Source: Imbricaverruca yamaguchii (taxonomy: Eukaryota; Arthropoda; Thecostraca; Neoverrucidae). Taken from it: a stretch of 64,000 bases of DNA. Positions 11,707-23,886 of the stretch are shown here, piece after piece; the first letter of the stretch is position 1, and each line of letters begins with the position of its first letter. Where the stretch lies: assembly GCA_034440575.1 (NCBI GenBank), contig JAOTOL010001598.1:732501-796500 (forward strand), read 5' to 3'. A program made the translations under genes and the position numbers. Under the pieces are notes generated by a model that saw only the letters and a program-made list of their open reading frames with translations, did no database searches and was not told where the DNA came from.

Positions 11707-12585
11707 GGACCACGTTGAATTACACGCAACATTTTCAGCTTGCCCATGCATGATATGCACGCACTGATCCATCGCAACTATCGAACCAGCTGGAAGTGGT
11801 GTGTCGGATCAGACGGCGCGCGCTGGCGCCGCCGATCGAACTGCGTCGGAACATGTTTGCAACATTGCCTATTCGCCGGAACACGAGCTCCTTCGACTCG
11901 TACGCGAGCCAAACTATGCCGTGGACTCGGCGCAGCGCTGTTACTGTAACGTCGGGCATAAACGTGTCATATATCTTGATAGCGCAGCACTTTGTGCATA
12001 CAAGGCCCCGGAATAAAAGTCGAGTTGAAAAGTCTAGTTGGCAAGTACGCCATGAAACACCATCCTTCCTGCCGCTCTTCTACCGCTTTCTACCGTCCTC
12101 CTACCGCGCTGCCGGGTCAGCGCCGCGTCCGAACGTCGGCTACACGCGCCCAATTGATAAAACACCAACAACATCGCACTTGCCACGCAGAGCGTGAAAG
12201 TCGGACACGGCGTTGCCTGTAAATTGGCTCGCGCGGCACTACGGGGCGTTTAGGCTATGTTCACGCCATTGCCACCGCACTCAACGCAGCGGTTTCACAC
12301 GCGAGTTGCTGGAAGGTCTTTCAATTGTGTCAGCCAAGCTGAAAGCTTGCGTGTGTGTGTCTGTCGAACCGGATGAGAGCTCAGTTACAATGAACGCTAT
12401 ACTACATCCACATACGAACTTTTCTGCTCCTTTCAATTGATGATGCCCATGTAATTCGTCCATGACTCGTCTCGCGACCAATATTTTATCCAGACACCAA
12501 AATACCGGAAGCCTTCATACTTTCTGAACCCGCTCCTGGGTGCAAGTCTCGCGAACTTGTGCTAGGGCGTTGCCATATGGTACCT
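11707..12585. other. Unassigned sequence
   Basis: No recognised gene. The short open frames show no family motif. Confidence 0.3.
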
Positions 12586-12690
12586 ACAAGTGACTTAGGT
12601 ACAAGTTCATGTTCATGGGTACCCATGAACAAGATATCTACACATGTATCATAAGTACCTATGAATATGATGCCTACAAGTGATCCACTG
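12586..12690. repeat. Short degenerate repeats with a 20-bp perfect palindrome
   Basis: The phrase CTACAAGTGA occurs twice and GTACC-type phrases recur around a perfect 20-bp palindrome, GTTCATGGGTACCCATGAAC, at 12611-12630. Confidence 0.6.
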
Positions 12691-13132
12691 ACTGCCAATT
12701 TCACCACAGCCCTGTCAAATTGTGTATCCAAGCCAGGAATACCATTTACTGGGCATGAAAGTGTCCCAGATGACAGGAAATCTGCTTGTATAGGTCTCAC
12801 TGGGGAGCAGCGGGCGCTTCCACCCGCCCGCCCGTCCGCCGCCTGGTGTTAGCTACCTAGCGCCATCGGCCGGCGCCGTGCCTCGACACGGAGACTGCAA
12901 CGCCGGGAGCGCCCGACAGGGTTTTGTTTATCGTCGAGGCGCCCATAGTAGCGGTTCTCAGACCGGGCTGAAATCTTAAGGGTACGGGCCACTTTTGCGG
13001 CAGTTGCACACTGCTGCAAGAGGACGTTGTTTTCGGTCCGCCCTATAGTATGCAGGCGAAGACGCAGACACACAGCAGTAGAAGGGCGAGCAGAATAGGC
13101 ATATCCAACAACATGAAATGCGGACTCAAAAG

Positions 13133-13221
13133 TCCTCCGGGCCGGATTTGAACCAGCGACCTATGGATTCCCGCACACTGCCTCTACAGTCCACCGCTCT
13201 ACCAACTGAGCTACCAGAGGA
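13133..13221 (-). tRNA. tRNA-Tyr (GTA) with short intron
   Basis: On the minus strand the sequence folds as a cloverleaf. The acceptor strands TCCTCTG and CGGAGGA pair with one wobble. The D arm is GCTCAGTTGGTAGAGC, which matches the A box, and the T arm contains GGTTCAAATCC, which matches the B box. The anticodon arm GTGGA-CTGTAG carries a GTA anticodon, and the 3' half TCCAT resumes after an intron of about 15 nt placed just 3' of the anticodon, where eukaryotic tRNA-Tyr introns sit. A run of four T follows the 3' end on the minus strand (13130-13127), consistent with a pol III terminator. It is likely a functional nuclear gene transcribed leftwards. Confidence 0.93.
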
Positions 13222-13507
13222 TTGCCAGTGTATGATGCTGTGAAAGTGTTATGCTGGCTGAGCTCCATGGCCACGCCCACTGCACGATCACTTTCACAGC
13301 GGTCCACTTCATTCGGGGGAGGTAGACAGGCACTGGTCCCATCTCTCTCCTCGGTCCCTTCCGTTTCCGCCCCCGCATCCCACCCAAACCCCCCACTCAC
13401 TCACTCTCTCCCCAATCTTTTCTCCCCCTCTCTCTCCGTCCCTCTATTAAATACCACCACTCCCACGTCCAGACATGATCGCACCACGCGGGACACCACT
13501 CAACGAC

Positions 13508-14243
13508 ACTGAAGTCAAGCGGCCCAGTCTAACGCTCACATACACACGACGCAACGGCACTGAAGTCGAGTGGCCCAGTCTAACGCTCACATACACGACG
13601 TACCGACACTGAAGTCAGGTGGCCAGTCTAACGCTCACATACACACGACGCAACGGCACTGAAGTCAGGTGGCCCAGTCTAACGCTCACATACACACGAC
13701 GTAACGGCACTGAAGTCAGGTGGCCCAGTCTAACGCTCACAACAACGACAACGCATAAATTAATGCTCACATACACACGACGTACCGACACTGAAGTCAG
13801 GTGGCCCAGTCGAACGCTCACATACACAGGACGTACCGACACTGAAGTCAGGTGGCCCAGTCTAACGCTCACATACACACGACGCAACGGCACTGAAGTC
13901 AAGTGGCCCAGTCTAACGCTCACATACACACGACGTACCGACACTGAAGTCAAGCGGCCCAGTCTAACGCTCACATACACACGACGCAACGGCACTGAAG
14001 TCAGGTGGCCCAGTCTAACGCTCACATACACACGACATACCGACACTGAAGTCAGGTGGCCCAGTCTAACGCTCACATACACACGACGTACCGACACTGA
14101 AGTCAGGTGGCCCAGTATAACGCTCACATACACACGACGTACCGACACTGAAGTCAGGTGGCCCAGTTTAATGCTCACATACACACGACGCAACGGCACT
14201 GAAGTCAGGTGGCCCAGTCTAACGCTCACATACACACGACACA
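13508..14243. repeat. 51-bp minisatellite, about 14 units
   Basis: Tandem array of a 51-bp unit with the phrases CTCACATACACACGACG, CACTGAAGTCAGGTGG and CCCAGTCTAACG. Units alternate between GCAACGGCACTG and GTACCGACACTG variants, and one unit near 13740 is disrupted by an ACAACGACAACG insertion. It stays open on both strands because the unit is 17 codons without stops. It reads as a Thr/Leu/Tyr/Arg repeat on plus and a Val/Tyr/Ser/Leu repeat on minus. I do not regard either as a gene. Confidence 0.95.
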
Positions 14244-14859
14244 ACGCGTGACTGCCTGAAATGCGGTTCCTAATAAGCAGAGCAGGAACGCACCCTTGGG
14301 GTTCAAGTAAAAAGTTACACTTTAGACAAAATAAACGCTTGTTTTTGCTACTTCGGCCAAAAGCCAGTGATTTACGGAGGGTCATGCTTCGACGGAGAAA
14401 GAGCGCACTTCCGCCTTTCTGCACCAGATGGCAGATATGACACCGGATGACGTAGTGGATCAACTTTGCTGGTGGCGCAGCCTACCATATTCTTCCCCGA
14501 AATAAAACTGTGTCCTGGTTGTGATTGCAATTATAAAATGGTCTTTGTTTCGAAACAACTGTCCACAATTCAATTCAGTTTTAGCAATCGGGAGTTGGTA
14601 TTATAGCATACATCTGCGGATATCACAGGACAATTGGTGGCAGCATGGGGTGTCCTTTTGTTGTTTTTCGAACGTACAGAGTGAGAACTTTACTGACGCT
14701 TTCGAAAGCCTCGAGACCGTGCCATTTATCGGTAATTTAGAGACTGAAAGCGACCGAGACAGAGGAAGTAAGATGCTGAAAATATGCATGGGAAGCCTAG
14801 GCTGGGGCAGTGAGTTCGTTGGCTGCCGAATTAATGCCGGATGAACTGGTGAAGGTGAT
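14244..14859. other. Unassigned sequence
   Basis: No recognised gene. A 107-residue plus open frame at 14521-14844 has no family motif that I know. Confidence 0.3.
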
Positions 14860-15240
14860 GCTGTTGCTGCTGCTAGACTCGTGCCAGTCTGCCACTATGT
14901 GCTGATGTCGGCTGCTGCTAGGGTTGTGATGAACGTTCTGTCTGGGTTGTTTCGTGCTCCGTGTTGTGTATTTGTGTGTGACTGTGGATATCTGAAGAAG
15001 AGACCAGTGAGCTCCAAACTAAAGATAGCAGACGAGAAGAGATGATGAGAACTGACCTGAAGATGCCAAACGAGGAGAGATGCTGAGAACTGACTTGGAG
15101 ATGCCAGACGAGGAGAGATGATGAGGGCGTGAAATGACGTGAAAATGAAGACGAGAAGAGATGGGCATAGATGAGCGAGATTCAGAATCTCATTTGAAGA
15201 TGCGATGAGAAGCAGCGGGTGACGCAGTTGTGATTAGATG
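14860..15240. repeat. Interspersed repeat, copy 1, with internal tandem units
   Basis: A GTCGGCTGCTG / GCTCCGTGTTGTG region is followed by about three imperfect units of about 38 bp containing AGACGAGAAGAGATGATGAG. The same order of motifs (TGTCGGCTGC, then AGCAGACGAGAAGAGATG, then GACGCAGTTG-like) recurs at 35380-35630, so this is a dispersed repeat. Confidence 0.55.
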
Positions 15241-15804
15241 CCAGTCCACACAGTGCCAATCTGATGCATGGGATGTAGAGGGTAGGCTGGAAACAGATCA
15301 TCGCATTTTTTTCCATTGAACATTGCAAGAATAAACGCATGCACTTTTGGAATGTTTTCCTCTCTTGGACGTATTTTTATTTTCATTTCACTTTTGCAGT
15401 ATTCTTTCTTGAACATATCTTTTGTTCTTGCTTTTCATGGAAGTTTTTAAATCCTGTTTTCCTTTTGATTTTGGTGCTATTTTTTCATGCATCTTGTTTT
15501 TTTTTTGTTCCTTGCTCTTTCTTTTTCGTAGTGCATGAGTGGTTTAAAGAAGGCGGAAGAGATGCTCGTGTAACGTTTAATAGTCGTTGAGAAGAATTCT
15601 TATGCTTAGTGGGATGTTGCTCGTGGCACAATACAAATTTATGTTTCTTTGCCTGGCATTGATGTATCTGGTTCAGTTTAGGAGTACGCGCTTGATAGCG
15701 AACGCTCGGTGGCATGTGGTGTATTGTGGCTGTGTTTGTTTTTAATATTATGTAGAAATAGGCGAGTGGTGTGTGCAAGTCGTAGACATAGTCGCGTTCT
15801 TTAT
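15241..15804. other. Unassigned, T-rich sequence
   Basis: A T-rich stretch (about 15300-15540) and no recognised gene. Confidence 0.3.
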
Positions 15805-16850
15805 TGGGTTTTCAATTCATTTCAATTAAATTCGATCCTTGTATTGGTACCAAGAGACACTCAGCATCAAATGTCAAAAACGCTTTAGTAAAAGGGTGGG
15901 ACAGGAGGCCACAAACACATTAAGAAACACATGCATACAATGCTCAAACATTCTCACGTACAGCTCTTCTCAGCGCCTCCTTCAGCTTAAACTTAGAAGC
16001 CCGTCCAATTCTCCTAACTTCTTCGGGGAGACTGTTCCAAAGAACTGCAACACGGTACATGAAAGAGCGTTGCGCAAAAGAAGTTTTCAGGCGTGGGGCT
16101 CTACCGAAAACGGGTTCTCGGAGTGTCACTTTCAGGTTACAAGATCACGTAGGGTTTCAGGTGCTCCCGAGTGATGCACTGCAAGATGAACCAGTGAGCA
16201 ATCCCTAATGTCGACAACGCGTTGGAAGCTAGGCCAGCCTAATCGCTCAATAACATGCGATATATGACCATGGCGAGAGGACCTAGTTATGATCCTAGCC
16301 GCCCTCATTATGACTTTTTGGATTTGCATGCGCTCGGTGTCACATGCAGCAGACAAGATTGAGCAACAGTACGTTACATGGGGGAAAACCAGTGCAAGCA
16401 CTAACTTCGACAGCGTTTCTTCAGTAAGAGAACGTACATGCTTGGCTAGAGGAAAGATAATGCGGTTATATTTCTTAGCAATATCGCCAATTTGTTCACT
16501 CCATGTTAACAATTCGTCAATGGTCACACCCAGGTTCTTGATAAATGAGACACGTGAAATATCCGATCCAAGAACAGAGAGGCTGATACTAGGTAGCCGC
16601 GCAATCATCTGGCGAGAACCTAAAATCACAAATTGTGTTTTAGATGGGTTGACCTTGAAAATATTTATGCGGTACCACGAGCTCATAGTTTCCAAGCACG
16701 ATTCGAGACGACGTTTTGCATGCATTATGTCCTCCAATATCGATGACAACATCGCCTGTGTGTCGTCAGCGTAAGCAACGACTTTAAAGACATCAAGTTT
16801 TGGTTTTTCGAAAGTTTTGACGAAAAAAGGCGAAAGTTTTGGTGTTTTGT
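15805..16850 (-). mobile_element. Non-LTR retrotransposon 3' fragment (CR1/jockey-like)
   Basis: The minus strand encodes the C-terminal half of a reverse transcriptase ORF2. It starts around a finger-palm segment reading LSPFFVK and the catalytic motif VVAYADDTQ (about 16785-16760). It continues through the thumb and C-terminal region to the typical ending MYRVAVLWNSLPEEVRR (about 16055-16010). A one-base frameshift lies near 16130 and ORF2 stops at about 15944. A short 3' UTR ends near 15810 in TTGAAATGAATTG-type repeats, as in several LINE families. The EN domain and the N-terminal RT are absent, which fits 5' truncation at insertion. It is inactive. Confidence 0.85.
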
Positions 16851-17186
16851 CTTTATGCCTGGTGTTCCAGTGGTCATGTTTAGCGGTGTATCTCGTGCAA
16901 TTGTGTTTTTTTAGGTGCTCTATGCCTGTTGAATGTGTGTGTTGATGGCCTGGTGTATTGCAGGACAGCTTTCAGATTGTGAGCCTGTACAGTGTATGAT
17001 ATGCTGCAGTGCAGTGGGTTTGCGTGTTCGCTGCCGTGTACGATTATGTGGCTCGGTATTAAAAGAAGTGGCTGCTGATGTGGGAATAATGTGTTGTGTA
17101 TGCGAAGTATTTATGATGCAAAGACGTGTTCGAAAGTGGTTTAATGCTGGAGTGCTCCGAATGGCTGATTTTGTATCAGTAGCAAT
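16851..17186. other. Unassigned sequence
   Basis: No recognised gene. The 5' boundary of the LINE fragment lies near the start of this stretch. Confidence 0.3.
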
Positions 17187-17203
17187 TTTTTTTTTTTTTT
17201 TTG

Positions 17204-17255
<52 letters not shown>

Positions 17256-17358
17256 ATGTGTGCATGTGTGTGTGTGCGCGCGTGTGTGTGCTTGCGTGTG
17301 TGCGGATGTGCGAAAGAGAGGGAGAGAGAGCGAGGGAGAGAGAGAGGGGAGAAAGAAA
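17187..17358. repeat. T-tract, (TG)n and GA-rich microsatellite
   Basis: A 16-nt T run is followed by a long (TG)n tract with TGTGCG variants, and then by a GAGAGGGAGAGAG purine tract. Open frames through it are low complexity only. Confidence 0.95.
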
Positions 17359-20300
17359 GAGATCTTTGCAACTAGCTTACACGAAAGCATGGCGTGATCG
17401 CAGTTTCCACAATCTCTCAGAGTAGAGTAGCTGCATAAACACAACACCGGTTATGCTTGCCTTGTTCCCGCCCTTTGGCCAACGATATTCTGCAAGTTTC
17501 CAAGAATGCGTGTTTTCTCACTCGCGGGGAATATGCTGTGAAATGGGCTGGCTGTCGATGTCTTGACGATAGCCGCCCCGCTGATGGTATGCTCATATGC
17601 TGCCGGAATTGAATTTGCATCATGCCAAATTTGCTCGCCGAACGAAGTTACTCTGGAACAGTCGCGTGAAGAAAACACTAGGCCAATGCCAGACCAGTGT
17701 GTTAGCTCCGCTGTGGTGCACAACTCCGGTGGTCGCGGCAATGGCCTACTGCTTCCAGGTACTACCGCGCGCGTGGTCTGAATCTGGCGCCAAGTCAGAC
17801 CTGCCGAGAGCGCGGATCCAGCGATCAGGTGGCTGCCAGTTGTCTCTACAGGTGGCAGCAGCGACCAGGCAACATCCAACCGCCGCAGGCGATTGCTGAA
17901 ACGTGGAATAGAGATGAACATGGATATTAACAACTCCAGAGTTTTGAGCAGAAAGATAACGCAGTTTCGCAGACAGCGGAGAAAAAGGCTGAAAACAAGG
18001 TTGTAATCACTGGCGTATGGAATTGAAAATCTACTAGAGAACCTGTCACACTGCAATAGGAATCCTCATGTTCACACCTGGATCCAAGGACGTCGTTTTG
18101 TTTGATTTGGAGAGACATGCGGCCCCCCGTGCTAAATCGTGCACGTCCAAAGTTTAGTTGGAAAAAGTACGAGCGCACCCATCCCTCTCCCCAAACCCTA
18201 TCAACACATTTCCTCTACCACTACGAGCAATATCTTCCAATACTCTGATTCAGTTTCAATCTTTGTTGTGCACCCAGTCGTTTTAATTGCACCCGTACTT
18301 AGATCGGCCCGCCAGCAGGACTGAAGTCGGTGTTTTCAGTCTTCTGGTGCAGGTGAATACAGGAGGCCCTGTTTGCTGGGAACAGTTGAGGGAATCAGGC
18401 TCAAGCCGCGTACCTTCCTTTGATTCTGTCGATGTTCACCCTACGATTTTGCAATTCAAAGGGTATATTTGCTAATTACCCAAAACCAAACGCATTGGTT
18501 ATAATCCTGCTTCTCCCGCGGATGTCCAATATGTATGGGTTCCCTCACTTTAATCCGAATGCTATCGGACCTAGCGGTAAGGAAACCCGCAGCGCGGCTG
18601 CGAGTCGAACGTGAGATTCCGACATCTTGGTAGCGACAAAAATAAACGCAGCTTGGTGAACTCTGCACCTCCTTGGGCAGAGTTGAGTAACTTATCGGCA
18701 ACTCCTGTGGCAGGGCACAAATGAATAAACACGTCACACTTTGTTGTGCTGTGCTGGTGTATGTCTTGGTTGGTACTTAAGGTATCACATTATTATTCCA
18801 TTACACGTGCTATTGTGGGATAGCATTGCATGCGTGCTGGTCGTGTGCGTGGTCTTGGAAGCGGAGCTGGAACAGATTTTCTGAAGATATTCATAGCCGA
18901 ATTGCATGATAGAAATTGAAATGTCCGGGCCGCTTTGAAGCAGGCGGACTGTTCGTACGCCGAGGACGACTTCATAACTGCATAACTTGGACACCCTCAA
19001 ACACGATGATCGGCACAAAAGTGGATGTGCGGTTCTGCTGAGGTGTGTTTTTTCTTCTCAGAGAGCCTCTTTCGGGTGCCGGACCCCTGCAATGTTACTG
19101 TGATACCCAACAATGTTTGCAATCCCAAAGAGACAGTCCTAGGATCGCATGAGCATACACAGGCCAGGCTGGCTGAAACCACACCGGAACACCGAAATAT
19201 TTTCCGAGGAATCACACAGCCAATCAAATCCAAACACGTTGCGTTGCTATCGCCTTTACAATACACCATGTTCAGATAAGTGGTCGATACTTTAGCTAGC
19301 TCTGCTTACTCGTCTGCTTTGCCCATCCGCTTGCTCGTTTCCCTCAGTATTTACATGGTCCCGGCTCTAGAAGAAGGAAATGTTGTTTACGTCACGGGCG
19401 ACGGCCTGTCGAATTCGATCAAGGACTGGGCGAGGGCAGTCGTGAATGCTACTAATTGACTGGAGGGCAGGCTTGGAGTAGGAACAAATTACAATATAAA
19501 CACTTTTGTGCCTCTCCTGAGACGAATGATAACGACCAATATTGTCACTAATTCACCGGTGAAGATTACAATTTCTGTTTGATAGACGCTTGGGAAGGTT
19601 AAGGCCTACTTCGATAAGCCTTAGAAAGTCACGCCTACCGATCTGGCATTAACCAATGATGTCCTGATCTAGTAATCTGATCCAGTGATGCCGATGCTTA
19701 CTTTGCCGCCTTGTTTTACCCGCTCGTGAATATCAGTGTTTTGTGCCCGCTGAGGGCCACGCATTCGTTAAAAGTGTAAATGATCGCAGCTGAGGTGATA
19801 TCTGACTTCCTATCCGAGGGAAAGCACTCTACCTTGGTTGGCTGTTGGTCGAAAAGGGCTCAATAGACGGTCAAGCTTTAGTGATTGGCATCATTACATC
19901 ACAGTGGCACAGTGAGGAAAACAGTGCGCTCAAAGGCATATGGGACCATAGAGGTCATTTGCACGGCATCCAAAACGAGAGTGTGTTTTTGCAAACAAAG
20001 CCATAGAGGAAGTGTACTTTTACAGTGGGGGATTACGTTACAGTGCGATTGCTCATTAAGGTACTGAAAGCAGGCAGGCGGGGACACCGTATCTCCTGCA
20101 GGCAGACTGCGTTGAAAAGCGTCATTTACTTTATTTCTCGGCAATGTAATTTGTATTTGTGGCAGGGACAATTGCCTTCATTTTGCCATGGCACATTGGG
20201 CATAATCCTCTCGAAAATTATCCAGGAATCTTTGCCGTGTGGCAAATATGTCACCTCACTCACACTCTATAGTTAATCTCAAATCGTCAACTTTACCGCT

Positions 20301-20670
20301 TCTCTCGGGCCAGCTGGAACGTGTTGGCAGCATGTATTCTACGTAGGAGGGGTGGAACGGAACCGAATTATTTTCAGGATTAGTGCAGTGTTTTGCAAAT
20401 CGGCTTATGCATGTCAGATGGTCTGTACCACTAGGCAGGCGTTTGACGTTGTATGCTAATTTATTCCAATTCGGTTCATCTGTGTCCAATGCCACCGTTA
20501 CCATCTATTTCACGTGGCAGGACACATCGGTTCATCTACGTCCGACGCGACCTTTGGATAGCGATTTATGTTACAACTACAAGTGGTGCGTGGGCATGCA
20601 ATGCGTGTGTTGCTTCAGTTCAGTGATGCCCGACATTCTTCTGGTAGTTTGGTGGCGTGGAGATAGCCAA
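17359..20670. other. Long unassigned intergenic tract
   Basis: I found no coding family, RNA gene or clear repeat over about 3.3 kb. The longest minus frame, 201 residues at 17451-18056, shows no recognisable motif, and other frames on both strands are similarly featureless. Confidence 0.35.
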
Positions 20671-20672
20671 GC

Positions 20673-20862
20673 AGGGGCGGGGGTGGCCCAGTGGTGAAGG
20701 TGTTGGACTCTGGGTACCAAAGGTCCCGGGCTCAATGCTCGCACCGCTCCGGACATTTCCCAATCCCGCGGCCCACCGGCGAAACAGTGTGGGCGGCGCC
20801 ATTCGCCGTGAATGTGCATACGGTGCGTCGTGAATCACCCAATAAACAAACAAAAACGGGGC
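20673..20862 (+). mobile_element. tRNA-derived SINE (family 1), copy A
   Basis: The head is tRNA-like. GGTGGCCCAGTGGTGAAGG matches a pol III A box, and GGTCCCGGGCTCAATGCTC is a slightly mutated B box. The body contains CAGTGTGGGCGGCGCCATT, and the tail AATAAACAAACAAAAA serves as the A-rich 3' end. An 8-bp direct repeat AGCCAAGC flanks the element (20665-20672 and 20863-20870), as expected of a target-site duplication. A homologous copy lies in the opposite orientation at 38608-38789. The A box resembles Leu/Ser-type tRNAs. Confidence 0.9.
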
Positions 20863-21080
20863 AGCCAAGCTGTACGTGGAAATAGGTCTGAGCGTGTAGC
20901 AACCGAACCTCTTGCGATAATCATTGGATAGACAAGTCCATTGATAACACCATGACAGCTTATGATCGGGCAAAGTCCTGCACTGCTGTCCGAAGCGCTG
21001 TCGCCTTCTCAGGCAGACTCGATGCACTCTCGAGACGCTTGGACGCCGGCGCGGCTCTCCATTGCACTCACGTACCAAGG
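20863..21080. other. Unassigned sequence
   Basis: Nothing recognised between the SINE and the next small repeat. Confidence 0.3.
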
Positions 21081-21084
21081 TACC

Positions 21085-21152
21085 ACGACCATTCAAAACG
21101 ACCATTCAACCGACCATTCACGACCATTCACGACCATTCAAAACGACACCTC
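21085..21152. repeat. CGACCATTCA tandem repeat
   Basis: Five to six copies of CGACCATTCA occur with variable AAAA or CC spacers. Confidence 0.85.
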
Positions 21153-22200
21153 AACGTCACCCGGATCAGCTGAATGTTAACTTTCAGCTGAACGTCAACA
21201 AAGGACGGAGGCGTTCACTCACAGACCAATCACAACGTCTGACGAAGCCCACGCACTCGGGACCGAAATTGCAGGAATTTTGTAGCGCTTGAAGCTAAAT
21301 TTCGTAGGAGAGTGGATTGGGATGTTCCGGCATCTTCCCAAATATATCCATTTCGAGCGCACATGGTATTGCATGGATGCATGCCACCTCCGACACAATG
21401 TGTTGGGGACGTATGACACGCTTCTGCTGGTCATGGGCCGACCTTTTGCACTTAGCCGTCATGATAATTAATTTTGAGATGAACGTGTGTGAACTCACAG
21501 GAATGATGAAATGACCTTTGAGAGCCTTCTTGGAGGCGCTCATGAAAACACGAGCCGAATAACTCGGACGAATGCAATTCAAATACCCTGCTTTGTCATG
21601 TACTTTTGTTTTAAGTTCAACATTATACTTTAAAAATCCAGAGGAAATGAGGGACGTGGTGCTATGATCACGCAATACATTGTTCGCCAAACGTCCAAGT
21701 CAATGCCCGGCGCCACTCACAAGGCAATTCGTGAGCCGCAATCTGTGCACTGTGCACTGTACAGTGTGCACAGACGCTCGCGTTTGACCTGCTTGTTTGC
21801 ACGACGCTCGTGCTTGGCCGCGGACCGTTGGTGTTTGGCCTGCCTGTTTACATGCTTGCCCAACAGCCGACGACGCGGTCCGTCGGCCTGCCTCGTGGTA
21901 GTCGCGTCATCACCGCACACACCGGCACATTTGCCACCGCGCCGCCGCCGCCGCCGCCTGCACCCTCGGGCTGCAGGTGCATGCATGTCCGAATGGAGCT
22001 GCCGCCAGTCGTTGTCTAAGACGGGGAGGGTTCGCTGACGTCGCGCGCCGATTCGGCTGTCCGCCACACAGAGCGGGCATCATGATACAAGTCGGCAGCC
22101 GGTGGGAAATCTGATGTGGCAGGACAGTCAGTAAGGCATGCCAATCTAGCCGCTGGTAGCGTAGACGTGTCTATCGTACGGTCTAATATAGCATAGTCTA
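21153..22200. other. Unassigned sequence
   Basis: A short (CCG)n run lies at about 21940-21960. No gene was recognised. Confidence 0.3.

Positions 22201-22244
<44 letters not shown>
22201..22244. repeat. (TA)n microsatellite, left boundary of long-TIR element
   Basis: An uninterrupted TA tract ends directly at the terminal inverted repeat that begins TAGCCCCCTTC. Confidence 0.95.
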
Positions 22245-22247
<3 letters not shown>

Positions 22248-23886
22248 CCCCCTTCAAATTTTATTAAGTATTTGGAAGACCAGCTCCCCTGGTGTTTTCC
22301 CATTGCTGGGTGGCCCAATAGGAAGCATGCAAAATTTCAGCTTCCTAGCTCAATGTTTGCATCTGCCTCAAGGGCTCCAAAGTTTTCCCCATAAAGTATA
22401 GTGGAGACTTCAACGCCAGTGTTAGTCGCATTATGCTAACATCGTCACAGCGCCGTTTCTTGTTACAATATCACCGCGAATAACCACGATTCAACTGCTG
22501 TGTCCTGAAGAAAGTGGACTAAGCTTACTGTTCCCTTCTCCCCCTCACCTCCCACCCCTCCCCTTACCTCCCACCCCTCCCTTACCTCCCACCCCCTCCC
22601 TTACCCACACGCATCCAACACTATAGCCAAAGGCACCCTACGTTCCCGTGGTGTCAGATGTAAACGGTTCGTCTATGTTTCGAAATCGGTTAAGAGTTGC
22701 AAACTTAAACACGGGTGTTCTGGTTGAGCTGTGTTAATACAAACATTAAGTATGCGTGGAAAAGGCTCCGGGTTCATTAAACCACTCAGCAATATGGCTT
22801 TGCTCAGTAATAGCCTGAGCATATGAAAAGAACACGGTTTCCCACATGTAACAGGAAGTAATACAGACAGGTGCTGGAAACGATACCTTCCAAAGTCGCT
22901 ACCTACATTGTATAATATCGAGGGTCACAGCATATCTTCGGCATAGCTCTTTTCAAAATGATGTCTCTTTCTCCTCTCTGTGGCTGAGTCTCTCTTCCTG
23001 TTCTTCTCGAGATTTCTCCGTTTAAAAAAATGTAATCCCGAAATCTTCTCTGCGGCCTTATCTTCGCGAATGGTTGTCAGAGGCACCGCGTGGTAGAGGC
23101 CGAGTACTTCGGAGGCCACTGCAGTGGCTAGTTGTCTAGCATCCGTATTTTGCATTGTTTCCTCGTGGAAGTAGAATAGCCTCTGCAGACATTGCCTATT
23201 TGTAGGAAGCTGAGAGCATGGAAGCTTGTCGGTGGTCCTCCCGATCATCCACACCCCTTTCCTGCTCCGGGATCGCTGAGAGCGAGCAGCCGGCTTCCTC
23301 GGTTTGGGTGGCTCATGCCGCGTTTCTTTGCCACCCCTTGTAGTTGGCATCGTGATACTTGTCGAAGTGAATTTCTTAACTTCTCGTCTTGTTTGAAACT
23401 ATGAACGTTTAGAACTAAAACTATAAGTTTCGATCAACATTTACCCTGAAACAGAAGGAGGGGGGGTTTAGTGAGCATTGTAGCAAATGCATAAAAATAG
23501 GTACACTTCAAACCATGCGAAAACCGGGAGGGGAGGAGGCGTGAGGGCGGGAGGAGGCGTGGGAGGTAAGGGGTGGGAGGTGAGGGCGAGGGGGTAAAGG
23601 TAAGTTTAGTCCACTCTCTTCCAGACACAGCACAGCAGTTGAATCGTGGTTATTCGGGGCGATATTGTAACAGGAAACGGCACTGTGACGGTGTTAGCAT
23701 AATGCGACTAACACCTGCGTTGAAGTCTCCATTACACCCTATGGGGAAAACTTTGGAGCCCTTGAGGCAGACGCAATCATTGAGCTAGTAAGCTGAAATC
23801 TTGCATGCTCCCTATTGGGCCACCCAGCAATGGCAAAACACCAGGGGAGCTGGTCTTCCAAATACTTCATAAAATTTGAAGGGGGC

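Noticed and set aside
13615..14463. A 282-codon minus-strand repeat protein
   Set aside because: It is produced by the 51-bp array, which is equally open on the other strand.
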